From Lucinisca nassula (taxonomy: Eukaryota > Mollusca > Bivalvia > Lucinida > Lucinidae): a DNA stretch of 64,000 nt. Below the pieces are notes generated by a model. It was not told the origin of the DNA, did no database searches, and was given only the letters and a program-made list of their open reading frames with translations. The stretch is taken from NCBI GenBank assembly GCA_963580285.1, contig OY757024.1, positions 122,326,045-122,390,044 on the forward strand, read 5' to 3'. Positions 1 through 9,435 of the stretch are shown here, one piece after another (positions within the stretch are counted from its first letter, which is position 1; each line of letters opens with the position of its first letter). The position numbers were made by a program, and so were the translations under genes.

Positions 1-970
1 TTCATCAATTATTATTCTCATCCGTAATTTTTAAATGTTTTATACCTACTCAAAATCATTTTACTTAGCGAGGAAGCGATTGACAAGAATCTAAGTTGCT
101 GTTGTTCTCTTTCATGGCTGCTCGACATACAGAGACTTGTATGCCATTATGGCTTCTATAGTTAGCCCGTTTATGCAGTTATGACAGATATTGCGACAGC
201 TTACATTTCAATAATTTAAGTAGTCAATCGCCATTGGATATGTATAGTTTTTGTAATTATGTTATTGTGTGCATGAACAGTTCATGCATTCAGACTTCAA
301 CCGTCAATCAATCGCCAAAACTCATACAACTTCACAGTCCAGCCATAAGGTTATAAGACATATACTTGCCAACGACACAGTCGGTTTTTCAATCCCGGGT
401 TATGAAAATTCGTTATGTCCCATGGCAAGTATTTATGTTGATGCTTGTTTATTGAACAAGCATGTTCCTTACCTATTTTTTCTCTCTGTTGAACTACAAC
501 TCTAATTTCACACTTCCATACAAAATTGTTCATTGTGTGTACACCTCGATGACACACTTCCATACAACATTCTTAAATGGTACTAGATCAACGTCGACTA
601 GTACTCACATCTGATGCAAGTTACCATTACCCTACTTCGCCTACAGTAGATTATCCTCTTGTCATTTCATATCTCAAATTTACATGTTTTTTAACATAAA
701 TCTTGTTTTCAGATATGGCTCGTTATTGTATGGTTGTTTGTAATGTCGAGGACGACATTTCCTGAACCAGAGAAATATGTCATAGGTTGAAATGAACATG
801 GGGAAATGCTTAGTGTTTTGTGTCCATCTTCAACATACGGACTGCCCTCGATTACCGAGATGCATTTTTGTGTTCAGTATGAAAGGACTTATGCCTTTCA
901 TCTCATGTACATGTATAGCATGTATACTTATTGTCTTTGTATTATATTGCAGTGCAGCATGGATGACTTG
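1..970. other. Unassigned AT-rich sequence
   Basis: I recognise no gene or repeat family here. The open frames at 269-505 (+) and 351-563 (-) overlap each other, show no domain pattern and have no splice context, so I treat them as chance. The next identifiable sequence, the PLE copy, begins close to 971. Confidence 0.4.
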
Positions 971-2345
971 TAATTAAATATTGTGATAAAGTCTTTGAAA
1001 GATCAGGAAGAAATCGGTTTTGGTCTTTAAAACATTCGAATGAGGTTTTAAATAAATTGAAATCTAGACATTTTCGTGCTTCTAGTCTGTCTACCTACGA
1101 TTTTTCCACTCTTTACACTTCACTTCCTCATAATCTTATAAAAGAAAAGCTTAATGATTTAATTGAATGGGCTTTTCACAGAGAAGATTCTCTCTATCTT
1201 GCATGTAATGTCAGAAATGCATTTTTCACTTCTAAAGAGCATAAGAATTATACACTTTGGTCATGTCAGAAAGTGTGTGATGCCCTCACCTTTCTACTTG
1301 ACAATATTTATATTAGATTCGGTACTAAGTTATTTAGACAAATTGTGGGTATTCCGATGGGTACTAATTGCGCACTTCTTGTGGCTGATCTGTTCTTGTA
1401 TTGTTATGAAAGAGACTTCATTTTGTCGCTTTCCATTGATAACCAATCTGAAATTATTGAAGCTTTTAGCTCTACTTCTAGATATTTAGATGATTTATTT
1501 AATATTGATAATACCTATTTTGATGGTTTGATCAGTCAGATTTACCCCCTAGAACTTCAGTTAAATAAAGCAAATTCTTCTGATACCGAGGCCCCGTTTT
1601 TGGATTTACATCTATCTATTGTAGATGGATTTGTTTCGTGCAAAATTTATGATAAACGCGATGACTTTGATTTTGAGATTGACCACGGTTGGCAACTTTG
1701 CTTCCCTCTTTAATTGCACGCCGGTGGGTCAGGCCTCAGATTCTATGATGGCTCCAACGTAAAGGCTTATTGAGAATTAGAGAGATAATGTTGGTTGGTG
1801 CCTGATGCTCTGTCTCTGGTCGGGCTCATCGGAGTCTAACTGTTGGTTTTCTTTTGCTCCAGGATTTCAGTGGTTTCTTGCTGTCGAGTCCTCACCGTTG
1901 TCTCACCTATGTGGTTTTTTGATTTTTGTGTTCACCGAGATGTTGCACTGATGGGTTAGGAGGCCTTCATGCGGACTGGACAAATTATTTGTCTAAATCG
2001 CGTCGGAAGTAAGGGCGAGGATTGTGGCCACGTAAAATCGATTTAAGTCCCCCAGTGGAAATTTTCCACTGACCGTTCCAAGGCGGCTCTTCTGTGGCGA
2101 TTTATTTATGTTGTTGTTTGTTACTTACTGTGTGTATCACTTGTGTCTTTTAATTTTGGATGGCCATATGGCCATTTTGTGGGAAAGTAACTGTCCATAT
2201 GGCCTTCCTTTGTTTAGGTTTCCATTATGGTCTGGTCGCTAAATGTTTGTATTTCTTTCCCTTTGGTGTCTTTTATGGGTGGAGTAAGTTAATTGTATCA
2301 ATTCCTGATCTTTGTTTTACTTCTACTTTGGTACCATCTAAAGAT
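971..2345 (+). mobile_element. Penelope-like retroelement copy A, 5'-truncated with internal deletion
   Basis: This copy starts inside the reverse transcriptase (RT) domain and runs through a non-coding 3' tail. It aligns by eye with the longer minus-strand copy at 17647-23116. Near 1680 the RT frame jumps from 'DFDFEI' straight to tail sequence ('GGTTGGCAACTTTGC'), so about 0.4 kb of the thumb region is missing. The tail runs through 'CCGTTCCAAGGCGG' and ends near 'CCTGATC...ACTTCTA'. That tail recurs at least ten times in the window. The copy cannot be functional. Confidence 0.85.
972..1713 (+). pseudogene. PLE reverse transcriptase fragment (copy A)
   Basis: The frame encodes the RT palm. 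Visible landmarks are 'STYDFSTLYTSLPHNLI', 'GIPMGTNCA', the catalytic box 'SRYLDD' (near 1480-1497) and 'FLDLHLSIVDGFVSCKIYDK'. The catalytic aspartates are still present. The frame is open upstream of 1057 without an ATG, because the real N-terminus is lost by 5' truncation. The end is an artefact of the internal deletion that fuses RT to 3' non-coding sequence. The 'IPMGTNCAxLxADLF' and 'RYLDD' pattern is what I associate with PLEs rather than LINEs or LTR elements. Confidence 0.85.
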
Positions 2346-2451
2346 CATCAACATTAAACCATCATCCTCAGTAAAAAACTGTTATTTTTATCTTTGGACC
2401 CCCAAAACCCCACATGTAGATAGCAGCAACCGGTTGTCTGGTGACATCTAC

Positions 2452-4115
2452 AAAAATTCTAATGAAGTTTTAAATAAATTGAAATCAAGGCGTTTTCGTG
2501 CTTCAAGTCTGTCTACTTATGATTTTTCCACCCTTTACACTACACTTCCTCATAATCTTATAAAAGAAGAACTTAATGATTTAACTGAATGGGCATTTCA
2601 TAGGGAAGACATGCTATGTAAGAAATGATTTTTTCACTTCTGAAGAGCATAAAAATTTTACTTTATGGTCATGTCAGAAAGTGTGTGAAGCTCTCACCTT
2701 TCTACCTGACAATATTTACATAAGATTTTGTACTAAGTTGTTTAGACACGTTGTGGGTATTCCGATGGGTACTAATTGCGCACCACTTGTGGCTGATCTG
2801 TTTTTGTTTTGTTATGAGAGAGACTTCATGGTGTCCCTTTCTGCTGAAAACCAGTCTGAAATCATTGAAGCTTTAAGCTCCACTACTAGATATTTGAATG
2901 ATTTATTAAATATTCATGATACCTATTTCGATGGTTTGATCAGTCTGATCTACCCCCCCCCCCCCACCGAACTTCAGTTAAGTAAAGCAAATTTTTCTGA
3001 TACCGAGTCCCATCTATCTATTGTACATGGGTTTGTTTCGTGTAAAATTTATGATAAACGCGATGATTTTTATTTTGAGATTGTAAATTTTCCTTTTTTG
3101 GATGGTGATGTTCCTCGTGCGCCATCCTATGGCGTTTATATTTCGCAATTAATTCGATTTGCCAGAGTGTGTAGTCATGTAAATGACTTCAAAACTCGTA
3201 ATAAATTATTAACGGCTTAACTTCTTAATCAGAGTTATCGGTACCATAAACTACGCAAAGCCTTTTCAACATTTTTATGGACGCCATTCTGATTTAATTT
3301 CAAAATTCAATATTTGACTTAAATCTCTTCTGCAACAAGGTCTATCGGAACCCGAATTATATGGTGACTTAGTATTAAAATTCAGAAAAAAATATATAAC
3401 CGCAATGACTTCAGCGCCCAATTTCGTAAAATCATTCTTCGATATAAAAAGATTGGGTACAACATAAATGTTATACGACAGACTGCATGCATGGTAGTTA
3501 ACCCAATCACGGTTGACAACTTTGCTTCCGTCTTCAATTGCACGCCGGTGGGTCACGTCTCAGATTCTATGACGGTTCCAACGTAAAGGCTTATTGAGAA
3601 TTAGAGAGATCTAATTCAATGTAATGTTGGTTGATGCCTGATGCCCTGTCTATGGTCGAGCCCATTTGAGTCTAACTTTTGGTGTAGTTGTTTGATTATT
3701 TGTGTTCACGGAGATGTTGCACTGATGAGTTAGGAGGCCTTCATGCGGACTGAACAAATTATTTGTCTAAATCAAGACTGAAGTAAGGGCGAGGATTGTG
3801 TCCACGTAAAATCGATTTAAGTCCCCCCAGTGGAATTCGTTTCCGCTGACCGTTCCAAGGCGGTTCTTCTGTCGCGGTTTATTTTTGTGATGGTTTGTCT
3901 TTGGGTGTTTGTGTCGCTTATGTTATTTTATTTTGGATAGCCTATTGGCCATTTTTTGGGAAAGTAACTGTCCTTTTGGCTTTCCGCTGTTGGTGTTTCC
4001 ATTGGGGTCTGTTGTTTCATGTTTGTGTGTCTTTCGCTTTGGTGTCTCTGATGGGAGCTGTTGGTTGATTGTATCGATTCCTGATCATTGCCCCTACTTC
4101 TATTTTTTAACCGAT
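2452..4115 (+). mobile_element. Penelope-like retroelement copy B, 5'-truncated
   Basis: This second + strand copy lies about 100 bp after the end of copy A. It begins at the same part of the RT ('NSNEVLNKLKSRRFRASSLSTYDFSTLYTTLPHNLI') and continues into a fuller thumb region and the standard 3' tail, ending 'GATTCCTGATCATTGCCCC'. It keeps the thumb segment that copy A has lost, so the two are independent insertions or an old tandem pair with different decay. Confidence 0.85.
2455..3220 (+). pseudogene. PLE reverse transcriptase fragment (copy B), catalytic Asp lost
   Basis: The RT frame breaks near 2610-2630, where a deletion after 'EWAFHRED' shifts the frame. It resumes at 2681-3220 with 'GIPMGTNCAPLVADLFLFCYERDFM'. 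The catalytic box reads 'RYLNDLLN' instead of 'RYLDDLLN', so one of the two metal-binding aspartates is Asn. A run of ten C at about 2953 adds proline codons, and another deletion removes the 'APFLDL' segment. This is a dead copy. Confidence 0.85.
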
Positions 4116-4794
4116 AAATTTGCAAGAAATTAAGAAATATTATCATTTTTCCGGCCTTGGCTTTTATACCCCTCAGATCAGAGTCAGAATCAGTATTGTT
4201 ACTGGTGACACGTCAAATGACATTCATACACCAGGACCTGTGATGTGGGAAGTTAGTCCCTAGCTCTAACCAAAGAGGTAAATTTAGCTACGCAATCATC
4301 AGCACTTTCTTCTGTCGAAATAATCAATCGGGAAGGGCATTCCAATCTCTAATGGTAAGGGTCTGAAACGCCAACGAATGGTGATTTCTACAGTGTCTAG
4401 CTTTGGGGAACAAGGTCATCTGTTGGAATGCTGGCAGCACCCTTTAGAACTTTGTATCAAAGGATGAGCCTACTGTCTTTTCTAATTTCCTTAGAGACTC
4501 CCATTTTAATTTTCCAAATCTAGCAGCTCTTTTCTGAACCTTTTCAATTTCTTCGTTAAGGACCACTCTACTGGGGTCCCAAATACAACTACCATATTCC
4601 AAGATTGGGCGAAAAAGGCCTTTATATGCTGCCTCTGTTACATCCTGTGGGCACTAATGAAGATTCCGTCTCAGAAAACCAAGCGTTCTATTTGCCTTAT
4701 TACACGAGTTGCTAATATGAGTATTCCATCTCAAGTTGTGTGTGATTGTCACTCCAAGGTATTTAATGGAGTCTACATTCTCGAGGACCGTTCC

Positions 4795-5130
4795 CTATAA
4801 GGTGTTAGAAGCCTCAACTTTATAAGATCTTTTCCTAGTTATCTGCATAATATTGCATTTAACTGGCTGAAATCTCATGCCCCATTTTCGGGCCCAACAT
4901 CCTAATCTATCTATGTCAGCCTGAAGTTTCAATGAATCATCTGTATCTCTAATTTCCAAGGAACAAACACAGACGTCTGCGAACAGTCTTATTTCTGAGT
5001 CAGTGTCAGTGGAAATATCATTGATGTACAGGGAGAACAATAGAGGACCAAGAAGCGTCCCTTGCGGGACTCCAGACAAAACTGGAGCCCACTCTGAAGT
5101 TTCGCAATTAAAAACAACACGCTGTTTTCT
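4795..5130 (-). pseudogene. LINE reverse transcriptase C-terminal fragment
   Basis: The minus-strand reading gives 'WAPVLSGVPQGTLLGPLLFSLYINDIS' split across the recognisable RT blocks 4 and 5. The catalytic box reads 'RLFADVCVC' where the family has FADDC, so one catalytic aspartate is Val. The stretch 'DIDRLGCWARKWGMRFQPVKCNIMQITRK' is typical of the CR1/Jockey group. This is a decayed relic with no promoter or host function. Confidence 0.8.
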
Positions 5131-5186
5131 GTAGCAAAGAAAGGAGTCTATCCATTTGAGGGTCTTCCCCCCTATTCCATAGCCAA

Positions 5187-6398
5187 ATAATAAAAATCAA
5201 AAACGAGTTCCTTTAAGAGCAATGAAAATATTCATAAGAAAGAAGATGGGCCATACTACGTAGTTTCGGCTAACAAAGCCTCATCAGTGACCCTGTAATG
5301 ATCCGGCAACGAAAGCCAGAGGAAGCATACTGCAATTTTGCGAATTTCGAATAGGCAGTCGATTCAAAGACTTATATAAATCAAAATGAGGTCCAAATAA
5401 TTAAAAACCTGTCTAGAATTTGAGTCTAAACTAATAATTTATTTCTGATTTCTCAGAATATTCACGCTGATCTCAAAGGATCAAAAGTAAAATATAAACT
5501 GCACTATGGTTGATGTACGGGGAGACGTTTTACGGCCGCCACACGGCACAACACCAGCTGCAGTGAAGGCAAATAAAAATCAAAAACGAGTTCCTTTAAG
5601 AGCAATGAAAATATTCATAAGAAAGAAGATGGGTCATACTACGTAGTTTCGGCTAGTAAAGCCTCATCAGTGACCCTGTAATGATCCGGCAACGAAAGCC
5701 AGAGGAAGCATACTGCAATTTTGCGAATTTCGAATAGGCAGTCGATTCAAAGACTTATATAAATCAAAATGAGGTCCAAATAATTAAAAACCTGTCTAGA
5801 ATTTGAGTCTAAACTAATAATTTATTTCTGATTTCTCAGAATATTCACGCTGATCTCAAAGGATCAAAAGTAAAATATAAACTGCACTATGGTTGATGTA
5901 CGGGGAGACGTTTTACGGCCTCCCCACACGGCACAACACCAGCTGCAGTGAAGGCAAATAAAAATCAAAAACGAGTTCCTTTAAGAGCAATGAAAATATT
6001 CATAAGAAAGAAGATGGGTCATACTACGTAGTTTCGGCTAACAAAGCCTCATCAGTGACCCTGTAATGATCCGGCAACGAAAGCCAGAGGAAGCATACTG
6101 CAATTTTGCGAATTTCGAATAGGCAGTCGATTCAAAGACTTATATAAATCAAAATGAGGTCCAAATAATTAAAAACCTGTCTAGAATTTGAGTCTAAACT
6201 AATAATTTATTTCTGATTTCTCAGAATATTCACGCTGATCTCAAAGGATCAAAAGTAAAATATAAACTGCACTATGGTTGATGTACGGGGAGACGTTTTA
6301 CGGCCGCCACACGGCACAACACCAGCTGCAGTGAAGGCAATAAAAATCAAAAACGAGTTCCTTTAAGAGCAATGAAAATATTCATAAGAAAGATGTAA
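5187..6398. repeat. Tandem array of ~384-bp units inserted in a LINE (family R1)
   Basis: Unit starts marked by 'TAAAAATCAAAAACGAG' lie at 5191, 5574, 5959 and 6341, giving periods of 383, 385 and 382 bp; the fourth unit is partial. The units are nearly identical to each other. Each contains 'GTACGGGGAGACGTTTTACG', 'CGCCACACGGCACAACACC' and 'GCCTCATCAGTGACCCT'. Related units of other lengths occur at 14081-14600, 33360-33515 and 42852-43372. The flanking LINE sequence is continuous across the array in a paralogous copy, so the whole array arrived as an insertion or expanded in place. Confidence 0.9.
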
Positions 6399-6617
6399 GT
6401 AGTTCGATTTAAGTAGTTCAGGAGGAGTGGTGTCAAAAGCCTTCTCGAAGTCCAGAATAAATGTGTCCACCTGTCCCCCTTTGTCCAAGGTTTTTGTCCA
6501 GTCATTAATAAGTGTGCTCATCTAAGTTTCGCAACTATGCCTTTTCCTAAATGCATGTTGTCTGTCTGACAAAAGTTTATGTTCATCCAAGTGGGCCATG
6601 ATGTTTGAGCAGACTTT

Positions 6618-6871
6618 ATACCCCTCGATTTCGGAAAAACGGTTATTACAAGAAAAGAAAACGGTGTAATGTGATAAACCTTCGTGCAGTTATCAAATAT
6701 GTTATTTATAATAATTTGATACCCAACTGACTTTAATTTATGTCTTAATTATAACAAGAGAAGAAGTATAAAATCTTCGGATCGTTTTTTTTTTTTTTTT
6801 TTTTTGGCTTGGCCCGGCCCAGCCCGGCCTTGGCTTTGATATCCGACCGCAGTATCATTAGAAAGAAAGAA
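6618..6871. other. Short unassigned stretch with a poly-T tract
   Basis: This stretch holds AT-rich sequence, a long T run (6785-6806) and a GGCCC-rich patch with no coding signal. The T run may be the tail of a retroposed fragment, but I see no diagnostic head. Confidence 0.3.
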
Positions 6872-6914
6872 AATGTCATTTGACGTGTCACCAGTAACAA
6901 TTCTGATTCTGAAA
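6872..6914 (+). mobile_element. Solo LINE 3' tail
   Basis: Only the last ~43 bp of the CR1-like LINE are present ('ATGTCATTTGACGTGTCACC' up to 'ATTCTGATTCTGA'). This is an extremely 5'-truncated insertion of the family seen at 4178-6617 and 23620-25385. Confidence 0.7.
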
Positions 6915-6966
6915 CGGTACCGGAACATGGATATCTGATATACCGTGGATTAATATGCGCCACATC

Positions 6967-7330
6967 CTAAACAGAAGTGGAGGCAGTTATCAGGAATCGA
7001 TACAACTGACCCACAGCTCCCATCAGAGAGACCAAAGGGAACGTAACACAATCACACGAAACAACAGACCGTAATGGAAACATCAACAGCGGAAAGGCAA
7101 AAGGACGGCCCCCACCCCCCAACCACCACCACCACCACAAAACGGCCAATGGGCCACCCACGATAAAATAGACTAAGCGACACAAACACCCAAAGACAAA
7201 CCATAACAAAAATAAACCGCAACAGAAGAACCGCCTTGGAACGGTCAGCGGTGACCGGGCAAACTACCATGCATGCAGTCTGTCGTATAACATTTATGTC
7301 GTACCCAATCTTTTTATATCGAAGAATAAA
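6967..7330 (-). mobile_element. PLE 3'-end fragment next to the 14-3-3 exon
   Basis: This carries the tail reading (minus) from 'GGTACGACATAAATGTTATAC' (RT C-terminal 'IGYDINVIRQTACMVV') to 'CCTCCACTTCTG'. An internal deletion of roughly 0.4 kb joins the coding end directly to 'GACCGTTCCAAGGCGG'. It lies about 120 bp upstream of the splice acceptor of the first 14-3-3 coding exon. Confidence 0.8.
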
Positions 7331-7447
7331 TCCGTTTCTGATTATGAACCAGTCAAGCATTTCCTCCATTTCTTAACGCGAGGAAAGAAGTCGATATACT
7401 GACTTTTCTCCGCTCGTTCCATTGAGTATTGCTTCATCTTTCCACAG

Positions 7448-7604
7448 AACGGCTGACAGATCAGAACTGGTTCAGTGGGCCGGGCTAGCGGAGAAGGCAG
7501 AACGGTGGGATGACATGGCAAATGCGATGAAAGAAGTCGTTCAAATGGACCAGCCATTGACCGGCGAGGAAAGAAATTTGTTGTCGGTTGCCTACCAAAA
7601 CATG
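7448..7604 (+). CDS. 14-3-3: 14-3-3 protein, N-terminal coding exon
   Basis: 14-3-3 proteins are cytosolic dimeric adaptors that bind phosphoserine/threonine motifs. The exon encodes helices A-C: '[20 protein letters not shown]', then the family signature '[14 protein letters not shown]'. I place the 5' border at the acceptor 'CTTCATCTTTCCACAG' (AG at 7446-7447). The frame has a stop at 7374-7376 and no ATG before the conserved region, so the start codon sits in an upstream exon, and the first base here completes a split codon. The 3' border is the donor 'ATG|GTATGT' at 7605, phase 0, and joins directly to 'VGARRSSW' at 41525. Compared with the human zeta form (numbering from memory), K9 is W, K11 is G, Y19 is W and K49 is Q. 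K49 normally contacts the phosphate. The RSSW type and acidic C-terminus point to the non-epsilon group. Family identity is certain; the exon borders are inferred from consensus. Confidence 0.93.
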
Positions 7605-7794
7605 GTATGTTTTCAGTCCTTGCTGTCAGAATGTATAGCAGAGAAATTCAGCCCAGTTTTGGACACACGAGTCATTGATGTTAATGCTCACATGCAAATG
7701 CACAGCTTCCAATCTACTGATACTGCGATCGGACACATTTGACCATTATTCACAGGTGTACACCACATACACTCCAGGTTTTGCAGGATGAAAA

Positions 7795-8325
7795 ATAGAA
7801 GTGAAGGCAATGATCAAGAATCGATACAATTAACCCACAGCTCCCATCAGAGACACCATAGGGAAAGAAGCACAAACTTAAAACAACAGACATAATGGAA
7901 TCATCAATAGCGGAAAGCCAAAAGGACAGTTACTTTCCCACAAAATGGCCAATAGGCTATCCAAAATAAAATAATATAAGCAACACAGACACCCAAAGAC
8001 AAACAATAACAAAAATAAACCGCGACAGACGAACCGCCTTGGAACGGTCAGCGGAATCGAATTCCACTAGTGGAGCTTAAATCGGTTTTACGAGGCCACA
8101 ATCCTCACCCTCACTTCCGTCGCGATTTAGACAGATAATTTGTTCAGTCCGCATGAAGGCCTCCTTACTCATCAGTGCAATATCAAACAACCACAGAGAT
8201 AAAACAAAGGTGAGGACTCGACAGCAAGAAACCACTGAAATGCTGGAGCAAAAAAAAAAAAAAAAAAAAAAACAGCTTGACTCCGATGGGTCCGACCAGA
8301 GATAGAACATCAGGCACCAGTGAAA
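7795..8325 (-). mobile_element. PLE 3'-tail fragment
   Basis: The minus-strand tail runs from the 'CCTGATGTTCTATCTCTGG' equivalent near 8320 through 'GGAGGCCTTCATGCGGACTG', 'GACCGTTCCAAGGCGG' and the terminal 'CCTTCACTTCTATTTTT'. A run of 22 A lies inside it at 8250-8271. No coding part remains. Confidence 0.85.
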
Positions 8326-9434
8326 GCCTACAAAGTAATCATGTTACGGTAGGGTTCTTTAACCTGCACATTGGATGGTTCTCCCTGCATCATGGGCCTC
8401 CATTTAACATCCCGATCCGAAGGACAGTGGACGGTGCACTTTATGTCATTCACATATCTATCTTCATAGAATCCGGGACGTTTCGGTCCTGAGTCGTTTC
8501 GACCTAAATGGTGTCTTTCATTTGTGCCCATGCATGTTTTTTCTTTAAACTTTGTATATTAATAACTCAGCATAAACAACCTATAAAAATGTATCTAATA
8601 AATTATATAAATCAAAGTAGGACTCAGGAGGCCACTCTTACTGACTCCCTCCATGAGCTGGTGTCTGTCTCTAAATAAGTGCGTCTTAAATCTTATGTTT
8701 TATTTAGTTTCAAGATCTGTGATCTGGATTGAATGCAAAACTCCATTGGCATTCCTTTGATACTATTAAACCTTTTGAATTAATTAAACTTTACATTTTC
8801 TGATAAAATAATTATCAAAAATCTCATTTTTTAATTAAAATTTTAAAAAATTATCAAAATTCAATCCCTAAGATAATAGTAAGAGCTCCAAGCAATTGAG
8901 ATTGAGCAAAAGGTGGTCTGAAAGTACCAAAAATTTAAGCCATAACCCTTTTAAGATCAACATATTGGAAGGTAGAAAACAGATGTTTCCCAACTTTTAC
9001 GTCTTGCAAAAGCTTTGAAATTATGGGATACATTTAGGTACTGTTGCGCTTATTCGAAATTTGCTGAATGGCCATGTTAAATGACAGTATTCGAAATTTA
9101 AGATACACTGACAACTCAAAAAAGCATTTATTAACCATAACTGACACCACAATATAAGGTTATGGCAAATTTACCATGCTTTCAATATCTACTGGCATTT
9201 TCTGAGTCGAGACATGGTAAAAAGTACCTTAATTTATTGTATATCACTGTGTGACAGAATGCTGTGGAAAGCTATACTTTTTCTCCAGTGCAAAATGTCT
9301 TTATATTTTATGATTTATGATATATGCACTACAAACAAAGTATTTGCAAAGTCAAAAACAATTTTGGCCATTTCTGATGTGCTGAAGAACTCTTTGATGA
9401 ATCAAATACACACAGTCCCGAATTGCTGCCAGAA
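8326..9434. other. Unassigned; old repeat remnant at 8337-8540
   Basis: The part at 8337-8540 has the look of a retroelement remnant ('GGGATGTTAAATGGAGGCCC' on the minus strand, plus 'GACGTTTCGGTCCTGAGTCG'-type motifs that recur near 16120 and 23620), but I cannot name it. From 8541 to 9434 the sequence is AT-rich with no feature I can support. Confidence 0.35.
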
Positions 9435-9435
9435 T

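Larger units (their letters stand above)
4178..6617 (-). mobile_element. CR1/Jockey-like LINE fragment, interrupted by a tandem-repeat insertion
   Basis: Read on the minus strand, this matches the + strand LINE at 23620-25385 through the RT core, the C-terminal region and the 3' tail ('CATTTGACGTGTCACCAGTA', ending in ATTCTGA repeats). The 3' end is at about 4178. The RT is split: the part around 'CCAAATAA' (about 5187) and the part resuming near 6400 ('GTCAAAAGCCTTCTCGAAGTCCAG') are adjacent in the + strand copy. The 5' side ends near 6617 in the 'MAHLDEHKLLSD' part of the RT, so the insertion is 5'-truncated. Confidence 0.85.

Noticed and set aside
7422..7448. Start of the 14-3-3 protein at the TTG of 7422
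   Set aside because: TTG is not a normal eukaryotic start, and the residues before 'TADRSEL' match the polypyrimidine tract of a splice acceptor.
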